Source: Cronobacter malonaticus LMG 23826 (GTDB lineage: Bacteria > Pseudomonadota > Gammaproteobacteria > Enterobacterales > Enterobacteriaceae). Taken from it: a DNA stretch of 64,000 nt. Position 1 is the stretch's first letter. The number at the start of each line of letters is the position of its first letter. A model generated the notes under the pieces. It saw only the letters and a program-made list of their open reading frames with translations, was not told the origin of the DNA and searched no databases. The stretch lies in contig NZ_CP013940.1 in the NCBI RefSeq assembly GCF_001277215.2, forward strand, positions 1,302,001 through 1,366,000, given 5' to 3'. Below are positions 20,594 to 28,734 of the stretch, in pieces. Position numbers and translations under genes: made by a program.

Positions 20594-22138
20594 ATGGGCC
20601 TGCTTAAAGACTTTTCCATCCGCGCAGTGATGCTGACGGTGCTCGGCGTACTCTGTGTGTTATGGGCGGCCGTGGGCGTCTACAGCGTCTATTCGCTCTC
20701 GGCGATGGCCGATGGTAACCGCGTCGACCGCCAGCTTGTTTCACAGATGACCGTGCTCAGCAAAGGCAACGATCAGTATTTCCGCTTCGTCACCCGTCTG
20801 ACCCGCGCCATGGAAAACGGCACGCCGGACGCCAAATCGCTCGAATCCGCGCAGCAGGCGCTCGACAATATGTCGCGCCAGCTCGACACGTTTAAACAGC
20901 TTTCTCCCGGCCCGCTCGATCCGGCCGTATCACAACAGGTGATCGCCGATTGGCAGAAGCTGCTGGATGACGGCGTGATCCCGCAGATGAAACTGGCGCG
21001 TGAAGGCACGTCGGACGCGTACCGCGCCCATGCCGGCAAAGTGACGCCGGTATTCAGCCGCGCGTTTGGCGCGAGCGCCGAGAAATTCAACGCCGCGGCG
21101 GGTGCCAAGCTTGATGCCACCCGCGAGCGCGTCGACAGCATGACCAGCACCACCAAAACCGTGATTATTATCGCGGTGATTATCGGCCTGCTGCTTCTGC
21201 TGCTGACCGACCGCTATCTGGTGGCGATGCTGGTGAAGCCGCTGGAGAAAATCCGCAACCACTTTACGCTTATCGCCGGTGGCGATCTCAGCCAGCCGGT
21301 GGAGCCGTTTGGCCGCAACTGCGTCGGTAAACTGGTGCCGCTGCTGACCGCGATGCAGGATCAGCTGCGTGAAGCGGTGAGCGCGATTCGCCACGGTAGC
21401 GAAAACATCTGGCGCGGCGCGTCGGAAATTTCGGCGGGCAATAATGACCTTTCGTCCCGTACCGAAGAGCAGGCCGCGGCGCTGGAGCAGACCGCCGCCA
21501 GCATGGAAGAGCTGACCTCCACCGTGCGCCTTAACGCCGAAAACGCCCGTCAGGCGAGCGAGCTGGCGCATGCCGCGTCAGAAAACGCCGGTAAAGGCGG
21601 CCAGCTGGCGCAAAATGTTATCGAGACCATGCAGGGTATTTCCGGCAGCTCGAAGAAAATCGCCGATATTACCAGCGTAATTAACAGCATTGCGTTCCAG
21701 ACCAATATTCTGGCGCTCAACGCCGCCGTAGAAGCGGCGCGCGCAGGCGAACAGGGCCGCGGATTCGCGGTGGTCGCAGGCGAAGTGCGCAACCTCGCGA
21801 GCCGCAGCGCCGAAGCCGCCCGTGAAATCGAGGCGCTCATCACCGAATCGGTCGAGCGTATCGATAAAGGCTCTGAGCTGGTTAACGCGGCGGGCGATTC
21901 GATGGCGGAAATCTACCGCGGCGTCTCCAACGTCAGCACGATCATCAAGCAGATAGCCTCAGCGTCTGAAGAACAAAGCAAGGGCATCTCGCAGGTGGGC
22001 GTCGCCATCACTCAGATGGATACCGTTACCCAGCAGAACGCCTCGTTGGTGGAGCAGGTGTCCGCCGCCGCCGCCGCGCTGGAGCGCCAGACCGAAGAGC
22101 TGCAAAGCACCGTGCAGAAGTTCCGCCTCTCGGCCTGA
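20594..22138 (+). CDS. methyl-accepting chemotaxis protein
   Basis: 514-residue transmembrane chemoreceptor. TM1 lies at about 11-33, a helical periplasmic ligand domain follows, TM2 is at about 189-211, HAMP at about 210-262, and then the long cytoplasmic coiled coil. The signalling hairpin is unmistakable ([20 protein letters not shown] and [20 protein letters not shown]). No C-terminal NWETF-type tether for CheR/CheB is present; the protein ends KFRLSA. The frame is open upstream, but the ATG at 20594 has GAGG at 7 bases and a proper N-terminus. The ligand is unknown. The sigma-28-like promoter ties it to the flagellar regulon. No counterpart stands here in E. coli K-12. Confidence 0.92.
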   Translation: MGLLKDFSIRAVMLTVLGVLCVLWAAVGVYSVYSLSAMADGNRVDRQLVSQMTVLSKGNDQYFRFVTRLTRAMENGTPDAKSLESAQQALDNMSRQLDTFKQLSPGPLDPAVSQQVIADWQKLLDDGVIPQMKLAREGTSDAYRAHAGKVTPVFSRAFGASAEKFNAAAGAKLDATRERVDSMTSTTKTVIIIAVIIGLLLLLLTDRYLVAMLVKPLEKIRNHFTLIAGGDLSQPVEPFGRNCVGKLVPLLTAMQDQLREAVSAIRHGSENIWRGASEISAGNNDLSSRTEEQAAALEQTAASMEELTSTVRLNAENARQASELAHAASENAGKGGQLAQNVIETMQGISGSSKKIADITSVINSIAFQTNILALNAAVEAARAGEQGRGFAVVAGEVRNLASRSAEAAREIEALITESVERIDKGSELVNAAGDSMAEIYRGVSNVSTIIKQIASASEEQSKGISQVGVAITQMDTVTQQNASLVEQVSAAAAALERQTEELQSTVQKFRLSA

Positions 22139-22160
22139 TATTCTCAGTCGCTGTATTAAA

Positions 22161-22186
22161 AAAGCCGCCTGTGAGGGCGGCTTTTT
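22161..22186 (+). terminator. intrinsic terminator of the chemoreceptor gene
   Basis: AAAGCCGCC / GGCGGCTTTTT hairpin, 20-odd bases after the stop. Confidence 0.88.
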
Positions 22187-22330
22187 GGTTTATTCACTGA
22201 AAAACGTTTTTGCTTGTTAGTTTCAGATTAAGCTAATAATGATTTCAGGGAACCATTTTAGCTGACATGACGATATTAATTGTGGGTATTATCCAGCCTA
22301 TCTCACTCGCCGGGAGCCGTTAGAACAGGG

Positions 22331-22936
22331 ATGATTAATTATTTAAAAAGAAGCCTGCAACTGGGTCGCCTTGTAGAGCATGGTCTTCAAAACCAGCGGC
22401 CCGAGGCGCTGGAGCGGCTTAAAACACAGCTCAAAGAACAAGTTCGTCTGCCCACGGGGTGGCGGAGCCTTGGGATGCCACTGGTATTGGCAATGGTTAT
22501 GGCTGTACTTAGCTTCGCCATTCCTCAGGTTTCTTTTTGGGTGGCTATTTCGCAGAGCTTAGGGTTAGCGGAAAGTGCATTCTTCATTGGCATGCTCTTC
22601 AGCAATTTTCTTTTTTGTGTGCTGATCATCCCTGCAATGATAGGGGTTGCAAGAGGGTATCTCCGCGCCTTGCAGTTATGGTTGGCATTGGTGGCGATAG
22701 CGGTATTCGTTAGCGCCCTATTTTTTATGAGCGTGCTTGTGTCTTTACTTTCCTCCGAAGGAGTTGTGCGCTGGGATATTATTGGCGCTCTGCTGGGTAT
22801 AGTTTTTTCGGTATTCAGCGTGCGTTGTATCAATAGCAAGTTATTTATGGAAACCGTCGCGCTTGGCTTTTATAACCGTATTCTGCGTGAACAGGCTAAA
22901 TATCAGGCTTACCAGCCAGGCGTAATGAAACGATAA
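22331..22936 (+). CDS. uncharacterised inner-membrane protein
   Basis: 201 residues, not recognised. A soluble, partly basic N-terminal stretch of about 50 residues is followed by four hydrophobic segments (for example PLVLAMVMAVLSFAIPQVSF, FSNFLFCVLIIPAMIGVA, LWLALVAIAVFVSALFFMSV, IIGALLGIVFSVFSV) and a short cytoplasmic-type tail. The frame extends 17 codons upstream to a TTG, but MINYLKRSLQLG at 22331 looks like the natural start; a ribosome site is poor in both cases. It stands alone between a terminator and the bidirectional terminator at 22973, and is somewhat more AT-rich than its neighbours. Confidence 0.65.
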   Translation: MINYLKRSLQLGRLVEHGLQNQRPEALERLKTQLKEQVRLPTGWRSLGMPLVLAMVMAVLSFAIPQVSFWVAISQSLGLAESAFFIGMLFSNFLFCVLIIPAMIGVARGYLRALQLWLALVAIAVFVSALFFMSVLVSLLSSEGVVRWDIIGALLGIVFSVFSVRCINSKLFMETVALGFYNRILREQAKYQAYQPGVMKR

Positions 22937-22972
22937 ACATCCATCTGCGTATCCTTTTACTTTTATATTAAT

Positions 22973-23005
22973 AAGAAAGACTCTCCTTTATGGAGAGTCT
23001 TTCTT
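22973..23005. terminator. bidirectional terminator between convergent genes
   Basis: Perfect 14-bp stem (AAGAAAGACTCTCC and its complement) around a TTTAT loop. T-rich tails exist on both strands. It serves the membrane-protein gene and the ABC-F gene. Confidence 0.85.
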
Positions 23006-23011
23006 GCTGTT

Positions 23012-24733
23012 TTATTCCAGCCCCAGCGCGGCGCTGAGGTGCGCTATCTCCTTACGCCACTCGGCCTGCAGGGCAGGTTTCTGGTGGCGCGGTTTGCGTT
23101 CGAGATCGGCGTTGAGCCGCGCCTCCAGCTCAATCAGCCGTTCCAGCAGATGTGCGTCGCTGTTCGTCTCAGACGGCGCGGTGACTGCATCGGCCACATC
23201 CATCGCCTCCTGCATCGGCGCTGCGCGCAGGCGTGCCATCAGCGCTTCCATATTGTGCCACTCGCTCAAACCGCCATCTTCCACGAGCCAGAAGCGGTTA
23301 CAGCTCGCCTCCATCAGCGTTCTGTCGTGCGTCACCAGCAGCAGCCCGCCTTCGAACGTTTGCAGGGTTTGCGCGAGCGCCTCTTTGCCTTCCATATCGA
23401 GATGGTTGGTCGGCTCATCGAGCATCAGCAGCGAATAGCGCGCAAGCGACAGGCCGACAAACAGCAGGCGCGAGCGCTCGCCGCCGCTCAGCGTGTCAAC
23501 CCGCTGCCCGTGCCGCGCCCACGGGAAACCGGCGCTGATAAGCGCAAGCTTACGCTGTTGCAACTCAGGCGCGAACGGCTCCAGCGCCTCCAGCAGCGTG
23601 GCGTTATCCGGTAACTGATGCAGCGACTGATCGTAATACCCGAGCGACACGCGCGGATGGAAGGTGACGCCGGGAACCGTTTCCCCTGTTTGCCACTGTC
23701 GCCACAGCAGGCGCAGCAGCGACGACTTCCCGCAGCCGTTATGCCCAAGCAGCGCCACGCGATCCCCGCTTTTAAGCCGCGCCAGCGGCAGGGTAAAGAG
23801 CGTCGGCGCATCAGGTGCCGCGCTGACGGCCAGATTTTCCAGCTCAAGCAGGCGATCCGCCGCCAGCGCGTCGCCGGAGAGCGTCAGTCGCCAGCGGCTG
23901 CCCTGCGCCAGTTCGGTTTGCTCTTCTTTGAGCCGCGCCACCTGTTTTTCCATCTGTTTGGCTTTGCGCGCGAGATCTTCGTTGTCATAAACCTGTCCCC
24001 ACGTGGCAAGCCGTTTCGCGCTCGCCGTCACGCGGTCTATCTCTTTTTGCTCCGCTTTATGGCGCAGGGCATCGCTCTCATCCCGCGCCGCCAGCGCCGC
24101 GCGTGCCTGCGTACAGGGGAGATCGAACGCCTGAAGCTGACCGTCGCGCAATATCCAGGTGCGGTTGGTTACGCTGTCCAGCAGCGCGCTGTCGTGGGAG
24201 ACCAGAATAAAGCTGCCGTTCCAGCGGGCCAGAAACTGCTCCAGCCACAGCAGGGTGGGGAGATCGAGATGGTTGCCCGGCTCGTCGAGCAACAAGAGGT
24301 CAGGCGAGGTTATCAACGCCCGCGCCAGCAGCAGGCGGGTGTGCTGGCCGCCGCTGAGCGAGCCGGCCGTGAGTGACCAGGCCGCCTCGGCAAAGCCTAT
24401 ATTCGCCAGCAACGCCTGCGCCCGCCAGGCGCTGCTTTCACGCTCGGCCTCAGGCAGCCTGGCCAGCAGCGCTTCAAGTAGCGTCTGCTGATGCAGTTCG
24501 TCCGGCAGATGCTGCTCCACGCGCGCCAGCAGACAGCGCGCCGCGCGCGTCACAACGCCTTCGGCAGGCGCAAGCGTGCCGTCCAGCGCTTTCAGAAGCG
24601 TGCTTTTGCCGCAGCCGTTATGACCGATGAGGCCAATGCGGTCGCCTTTTTTCAGGGTAAAGGAAAGGGCGTTCAGCACCGGGCCAAACGGGGAATCAAT
24701 GCGCAGAGAGTGCGCCGTCAGTAATGTGCTCAT
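23012..24733 (-). CDS. ABC-F family ATPase
   Basis: 573 residues with two ABC ATPase domains in one chain and no membrane segments, as in ribosome-associated ABC-F proteins. Walker A GHNGCGKST occurs in the first domain near residue 38, and GHNGCGKSS in the second. Signatures are SLSGGQHTRLLLARAL and TLSGGERSRLLFVGLSLA, and the Walker B motifs are LLLLDEPGNHLD and LLMLDEPTNHLD. A charged linker of the P-site tRNA-interaction type (about 228-285) joins the domains. It is not one of the four E. coli ABC-F proteins by its sequence motifs. Whether it protects against an antibiotic is unknown. A small ORF with a very strong ribosome site precedes it (24843-24926), suggesting leader-peptide control. 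Confidence 0.88.
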   Translation of the reverse strand: MSTLLTAHSLRIDSPFGPVLNALSFTLKKGDRIGLIGHNGCGKSTLLKALDGTLAPAEGVVTRAARCLLARVEQHLPDELHQQTLLEALLARLPEAERESSAWRAQALLANIGFAEAAWSLTAGSLSGGQHTRLLLARALITSPDLLLLDEPGNHLDLPTLLWLEQFLARWNGSFILVSHDSALLDSVTNRTWILRDGQLQAFDLPCTQARAALAARDESDALRHKAEQKEIDRVTASAKRLATWGQVYDNEDLARKAKQMEKQVARLKEEQTELAQGSRWRLTLSGDALAADRLLELENLAVSAAPDAPTLFTLPLARLKSGDRVALLGHNGCGKSSLLRLLWRQWQTGETVPGVTFHPRVSLGYYDQSLHQLPDNATLLEALEPFAPELQQRKLALISAGFPWARHGQRVDTLSGGERSRLLFVGLSLARYSLLMLDEPTNHLDMEGKEALAQTLQTFEGGLLLVTHDRTLMEASCNRFWLVEDGGLSEWHNMEALMARLRAAPMQEAMDVADAVTAPSETNSDAHLLERLIELEARLNADLERKPRHQKPALQAEWRKEIAHLSAALGLE

Positions 24734-24751
24734 CGCTTACTCAGAATTTTC

Positions 24752-24767
24752 AGGCATAGCTATGCCT
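24752..24767. promoter_or_regulatory. 16-base perfect palindrome just upstream of the ABC-F start
   Basis: AGGCATAGCTATGCCT reads the same on both strands and ends about 18 bases before the ABC-F ATG. On the minus strand it contains an ATG opening a 6-codon frame (MPENSE-stop) that ends 3 bases before the ABC-F ATG. It could be an operator or an RNA hairpin hiding a start region. Confidence 0.45.
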
Positions 24768-24842
24768 CGTCAAAAATCGCTGACGATAATCTGGTAAGCC
24801 CTGGAGAAGGGTTATGTGATGGGATCTTCGCTCAGGGTCCAG

Positions 24843-24926
24843 TTATCGCAGCACGATACCGGTAATGCCTGAGCTCTGGCGATCGCCAAAATGATGTGAA
24901 TAGTCAAACAATTCACAGCACAGCAT
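24843..24926 (-). CDS. candidate 27-residue leader peptide of the ABC-F gene
   Basis: An open frame starting MLCCELFDYSHHFGD and ending GIVLR. It is preceded by AAAGGAGG 6 bases before the ATG, the strongest Shine-Dalgarno in the neighbourhood. The frame ends 109 bases before the ABC-F start, on the same strand, with the palindrome at 24752-24767 in between. Several ABC-F and other antibiotic-response genes are controlled by ribosome stalling on short upstream ORFs, which makes this a plausible leader. It could also simply be a small protein gene. I do not recognise the peptide. Confidence 0.5.
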   Translation of the reverse strand: MLCCELFDYSHHFGDRQSSGITGIVLR

Positions 24927-25054
24927 AAGAGTCCTCCTTTTATCTTCATCAGGTTGATGGGTAGGGCGAGTGTAGCGAGTGGCGCGTTTTTGCACCACTA
25001 CGCGTATTAAGGGGTGTGAGCGAAAAAACGTTTTGGAAAGTGGAGATATAAGAC

Positions 25055-25085
25055 GCGCCTGATCGCCGGGCGGCGTTTCAGGCGC
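25055..25085 (-). terminator. stem-loop downstream of rcnB
   Basis: GCGCCTGA / TCAGGCGC arms enclosing a GC-rich loop, immediately after the rcnB stop. The T-run is poor, so termination is uncertain. Confidence 0.45.
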
Positions 25086-25092
25086 AGAAGGA

Positions 25093-25419
25093 TTAACGGT
25101 GGTAGAAAATGTCGCCGTTCATGGCGCGCACGACTTTGCCATCGGCGTCGGTGATAAGCACGTAATAGCCGCCCATGTAAGTCCAGTGTGTGCCAGCTTC
25201 CGGGGCGGGAAGGTTGCGGATCTGCCACTGTTTGATGTTGTACTGCTCGGTGCGGTAGAGATCCGGCACGATGTCGCCGATGGTGTATTTTTTGGAATCG
25301 GAGTGAAACTCTTTCACTTCATAGCTATCAATGGATTTGGGTTTTACCGCATCTGCGGCGAATGCAGAGGCCACCGACATCAACAGCACTCCCGCTACGA
25401 TCATTCTGGTTTTCAACAT
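25093..25419 (-). CDS. rcnB: periplasmic nickel/cobalt homeostasis protein RcnB
   Basis: 108-residue exported protein. A signal peptide of about 22 residues ends SAFA. The mature part has the RcnB-family pattern VPDLYRTEQYNIKQWQIRNL, then APEAGTHWTYMGGYYVLI, ending DIFYHR, close to E. coli RcnB. RcnB modulates Ni/Co efflux by RcnA. GGAG precedes the ATG at 25419; the open frame further upstream is not needed. In E. coli rcnB belongs with rcnR-rcnA beside thiM. Here rcnA and rcnR are absent from the window and accessory DNA lies between rcnB and thiM. Confidence 0.9.
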   Translation of the reverse strand: MLKTRMIVAGVLLMSVASAFAADAVKPKSIDSYEVKEFHSDSKKYTIGDIVPDLYRTEQYNIKQWQIRNLPAPEAGTHWTYMGGYYVLITDADGKVVRAMNGDIFYHR

Positions 25420-25650
25420 ACCTTCTCCACATGTCAGGGCGCTGCGCCCCGTTGATTTTGTTACCGTCAGGCCGCTATCTTCCTGCGCCATTCCCGGCCG
25501 GGCAAGGCTAATTATGTATAAAAAAATGAAGCGGATAGCAATCGGCGCGGGGCTGATTTGGTGGGGTGTGCTTATGGGCTGTCAGAAGTGGTGGGTTATA
25601 CTTATGTCATGATTGCAGGGATAATGAGATTGTCATCCATTGGATTATTT

Positions 25651-25968
25651 ATGATGAGTACAGAAGACGGCGTTCGTGCGCTAATAAAAAAGCATTTCTG
25701 GGAGATGGCAGATGAAGATTCGTTAAGCACCGGACAATATTGCGTCCTGCCAGAAGATGCGCTCGCCTTCTTCGAGGAATACTTTGCTGTGTTCAATCTG
25801 AATTATTCCTCTTTCGACTTCCGTAAATATTTTCCGCAAGAAGGGATATTTTTCCTGCCCAATGCGATGCTTCCCGACTATTTAAAAAGCGATAAACATC
25901 AACCTTCGCCGCTGACGGTGCAAATGCTGATTGCCTCAGCAAAGGCGGGGTGCTGGATTGATGATTAA
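25651..25968 (+). CDS. DUF1493-family protein
   Basis: About 105 residues in the preferred reading. The pattern of a short helical N-terminus, then LPEDALAFFEEYFAVFNLNYSSFDFRKYFPQEG, fits the small acidic DUF1493 family found in enterobacterial accessory loci; its function is unknown. The start is uncertain: the frame is open upstream with another ATG at 25624 (weak AGGG), and the family start suggests 25651 or 25654. It begins the AT-rich accessory region after rcnB. A short frame at 25514-25612 just upstream (MYKKMKRIAIGAG...) may be the broken start of a companion membrane protein. Confidence 0.6.
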   Translation: MMSTEDGVRALIKKHFWEMADEDSLSTGQYCVLPEDALAFFEEYFAVFNLNYSSFDFRKYFPQEGIFFLPNAMLPDYLKSDKHQPSPLTVQMLIASAKAGCWIDD

Positions 25969-26093
25969 CGCATTGAACACCTGAGGTTGCAATGGCATTA
26001 TCGGAAGTCATTTTAAGTGTCTCTGCGGGTTCTGTTAGATCGTAGTGATTCAGACATCCGCACCTCTCACTATCACCAGCGATTCGAGCAGGC

Positions 26094-26426
26094 TTGCGGA
26101 TTACGTCGATTTACAAGCCAAAGACATTTTTTAGGCCTATTCGTTCCTATTATTTAAAAGTGGATTTGGCTTTTGCAATAGGCTTGCTTAATAGTAAATA
26201 CTACTCTGCATTCAAAGCGATTGACAAAGTTAGAAATAATTATGCGCACAAACATGATTATAACGTCACTCTTGAAGAATTGAATGTTTTTAAATTAGAT
26301 TGGGCAGACATAGACAATAAAGCATTTTCTGTCGCATGTAGAAAAAATTATTGGCGAGGGGGCAGGTATTGCCACAATTTTTTTATGCTGGAAAACAATA
26401 CATCTTCTCGACAAACAAGAAGATGA
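26094..26426 (+). pseudogene. truncated MltR/DUF4145-like HEPN-fold protein
   Basis: 110-codon frame without an ATG or ribosome site (first in-frame start is a TTG). The segment RSYYLKVDLAFAIGLLNS then YYSAFKAIDKVRNNYAH resembles the core of MltR/DUF4145 proteins, including the RxxxxH pattern of HEPN folds. The expected N-terminal portion is missing, so it is probably a decayed gene. It runs into the bidirectional terminator at 26426-26451. Confidence 0.45.
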
Positions 26427-26451
26427 AAAAAGGGGCTTGCGCCCCTTTTTT
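26426..26451. terminator. bidirectional terminator
   Basis: AAAAAGGGGC-TTGC-GCCCCTTTTT: perfect 10-bp stem with A- and T-runs on each side, between two convergent genes. Confidence 0.88.
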
Positions 26452-26702
26452 CATTTACGCCCTTTGTTGGACTGAGCCAGAACAGAAGCGGCAAGTTCTT
26501 TGGTCAATTCACTTGAGCGGGGGTTGTTGAGGGCAGCAGATGCTTTATGTTCCATTGCACCGCTTGTTTGATTCGAAGAACCCTTTTGAGACAGTGCTGA
26601 ACCAGCAAGGCTCTTTTGGATTCCAGATGCGTTAGGGTTGTTCAAGGTTTGTGCTGCGACTGATGCGACTTTGCTTGATGTTTGCTTTGAATTATTAGCC
26701 AT
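26451..26702 (-). CDS. small conserved Ser/Ala/Asn-rich protein of unknown function
   Basis: 83 residues, low complexity, starting MANNSKQTSSKVASVAAQTL. Internal near-repeats follow the pattern KxxAxxxLxNPxxSxxxKxLAxSxLSQ, seen twice (residues about 9-45 and 50-82). No membrane segment or known domain is visible. AGGTG stands upstream of the ATG at 26702. It is followed by a strong terminator and preceded by the inverted repeat at 26734-26772. Confidence 0.65.
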   Translation of the reverse strand: MANNSKQTSSKVASVAAQTLNNPNASGIQKSLAGSALSQKGSSNQTSGAMEHKASAALNNPRSSELTKELAASVLAQSNKGRK

Positions 26703-26733
26703 TCTCAACACCTATTCATGAAGTGAATTTATA

Positions 26734-26772
26734 TACATGTTGTATTTGTTTTTTGAATAAACACAACATGTA
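26734..26772. repeat. inverted repeat upstream of the small protein gene
   Basis: TACATGTTGT and ACAACATGTA form perfect 10-bp arms separated by 19 AT-rich bases. The position, 32 bases upstream of the minus-strand start, suits an operator or promoter-overlapping dyad. Confidence 0.5.
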
Positions 26773-27060
26773 GTATTAAGGATAATGATCCCCGCTTCGC
26801 TTTGCAATCATGCACAATCACTTTACTGGATAAATTCACAGTTAATAAAGCGTGCGAAATTTAATGCTGGATAACCAGTATAGAGATGTAATAAATCAGA
26901 TGATCATACTGGTTTTTTTGACTGTTATTTGAGCGTGACAATGAATTTAGTGGGGTACAAACTGAGGCACAGCGTGAAGAAAGGATAACCATAAGTGCCA
27001 AGCTTGCATCCCCAAGCAACTTCCCCTAAGCTGGCAAAAAGTAAGCTATTTTGTACCAAA

Positions 27061-27134
27061 TGACTCGGGGTGCCCTTCTACGTGAAGGCTGAGAAATACC
27101 CGTATTACCTGATCTGGATAATGCCAGCGTAGGG
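27061..27134 (+). promoter_or_regulatory. orphaned TPP riboswitch aptamer (left copy, lacks the P1 3' strand)
   Basis: From TGACTCGGGG through CTGAGAAATACCCGTA to GCCAGCGTAGGG this is a near-perfect thi-box, differing from the E. coli thiM aptamer at very few positions. The P1 5' strand TGACT is present. The bases after GTAGGG are GGCCGA instead of AAGTCA, so P1 cannot close. What follows is a short hairpin (GGCCGAAATTCGGCC) and then the integrase gene. I read this as the 5' part of the resident thiM riboswitch, cut by integration. Confidence 0.9.
27107..27134 (+). repeat. left 28-bp direct repeat (attL core)
   Basis: Identical over 28 bases to 37270-37297, starting ACCTGATCTGG and ending CAGCGTAGGG. 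It is the P4/P5 and 3' P2 part of the TPP aptamer. Sequences diverge on both sides (TT versus CC before the repeat, G versus A after it), which marks the strand-exchange segment. Confidence 0.88.
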
Positions 27135-27218
27135 GGCCGAAATTCGGCCTACTCATCATGAGGTTGTCTCTCTTTTTGTCGGTGCGCAATGCACTTGAGG
27201 TACAAAAAGGGTGTATTT

Positions 27219-28520
27219 ATGGGGTACAGAAATCTTCCATACACGTTTCAGAGAAATGGTAACTACTACCTGCAAATCCGGCTTTCCAATGGCAGGATAT
27301 ATAAGAAATCCCTCCTCACTGACAGCTATCGTGAAGCATCTGCTTTGATGATTGGCGTGACTCCGCATATTCCTTTTGTTAAATCATTAGCTACGCCGAT
27401 CCTCGTGTTCGAATCATTTTTGTCTAATCTGATTGCGTCAGAACGTAAGGCTGCGAGAAATCCACTTTTGCCCCACCAGCAGATTGCTCCTCCTGTTGAA
27501 ATCGTGGAATCTCAACCGCCAGCCGAACCGGAAAAAGTACTAACCCTCTCGGATGCGTGGGCGACGTATAAAGAGGAAAAGGGGCGAAACTGGACGAAAT
27601 CGATCTCAATGGCAAATGAGCGCTACATGAAAGTGCTGCTAACAGTCTTGGGAGGGGAAACTGATGTAGCGACGATCACCAAGCAGGACATTAAGCAGGT
27701 GATGGAAGTGGTTGAAAATCTCCCTAAGCGCGTTGTTCAGCCCTACCGCTCAATGACCATTCAGCAACTGATTGAGTGCGATGATGTTCCACCTGAGCAA
27801 CTGGTAGGCGTTGAGGCCATCCATAAGCACCTCAAGCTGTATAAATCACTCTTCAAAACCTTCCTCACAGAAAGCAAAGACATTTTATCTAAGTCGCCAA
27901 CTGATGGCGTAGTGGCTGCACCATCGAAAGCGAGATTTGGTGCATACAGCACAGCGGAGATGAAAAAGTTTGTAGGGTGGGCGCTTAAGCAGCCCGACAA
28001 CTGGCAAAAATGGATCACCTTGTTATTAGCATACACGGGAGCGAGAAGAGGCGAGATAGGAAGGCTGGAGAAGTCACAGATTAAATTCGACGAAGATAGC
28101 CAGCGTTACTATTTCCTGATTGCAGAGGGAGGGCAGGGTAAAACCGAAAATGCTACAAGACAGGTAGTCATTCACCCTAAGTTAATCGAATGGGGGTTCA
28201 TGGAGTACGTTGATCGCCAGTGGAAAGAGCGGATTTTCTCGGAAGTGGCAGGTACGAACATGACAAAGATCGGTAAAGTGTTTGCAGATCTGCGTGATCA
28301 GCTTGGTATCCCTTATCTTGATGATTATGGGCAACGGCGATTATTGCATTCCATTCGTCACTCGGTCTGTTCTGCGGCAATGGCTGGTTGGGTATCGAAC
28401 ATTCTACATCTGCAACAGACGGTCGGACATGAGAAGAGCGGTGGAATTACTAAGCGTTATTTGCATACATTTCCGTTATCCACAGTCAGTTATGTTGTTG
28501 ATGGTATAGATTGGGAATAA
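27219..28520 (+). CDS. tyrosine recombinase / integrase
   Basis: 433 residues. The N-terminal arm-binding region (MGYRNLPYTFQRNGNYYLQI) and core-binding domain (SDAWATYKEEKGRNW) precede the catalytic domain. The catalytic set is Arg in TGARRGEIGRL, then HSIRH (His-x-x-Arg-His), GH in TVGHEKSGG and the nucleophile Tyr in TKRYLHTF. AAAAAGGG lies 8 bases before the ATG at 27219; an ATG 30 bases further up is less likely. It points into the element from the left repeat. After integration it sits directly behind the former thiM promoter/aptamer. Confidence 0.93.
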   Translation: MGYRNLPYTFQRNGNYYLQIRLSNGRIYKKSLLTDSYREASALMIGVTPHIPFVKSLATPILVFESFLSNLIASERKAARNPLLPHQQIAPPVEIVESQPPAEPEKVLTLSDAWATYKEEKGRNWTKSISMANERYMKVLLTVLGGETDVATITKQDIKQVMEVVENLPKRVVQPYRSMTIQQLIECDDVPPEQLVGVEAIHKHLKLYKSLFKTFLTESKDILSKSPTDGVVAAPSKARFGAYSTAEMKKFVGWALKQPDNWQKWITLLLAYTGARRGEIGRLEKSQIKFDEDSQRYYFLIAEGGQGKTENATRQVVIHPKLIEWGFMEYVDRQWKERIFSEVAGTNMTKIGKVFADLRDQLGIPYLDDYGQRRLLHSIRHSVCSAAMAGWVSNILHLQQTVGHEKSGGITKRYLHTFPLSTVSYVVDGIDWE

Positions 28521-28734
28521 AATCTTCAGCGCTCCTTTTTTATTGAATGCATTGATTTTAATTATTATTTTTTGCTTTTCTTATTCTTGATATGGATGTT
28601 GTATATGCATCTTTTTTATATAAAATAATTTTTTTATTCCATTATGTTTTTAATGGATGCTATTCAGCGTTCAAAAATTAGATTGTTCTTATGGATAATG
28701 CTATGTTTGGCAAGGGGATTTTAAGGATGATTCT

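Larger units (their letters stand above)
26952..27230. repeat. GGTACA repeats at the left end of the element (possible integrase arm sites)
   Basis: GGTACA cores occur at 26952-26959 (GGGGTACA), 27052-27057 (reverse), 27199-27204 and 27221-27228. The same GGGGTACA motif occurs twice at the right end (37104 and 37128). Clustering on both sides of the core repeat suggests arm-type binding sites of the tyrosine recombinase; this is inference. Confidence 0.45.

Noticed and set aside
25514..25612. 32-codon frame MYKKMKRIAIGAG... upstream of the DUF1493 gene
   Set aside because: It could be the broken start of a companion membrane protein, but it is too short and lacks a clear ribosome site.
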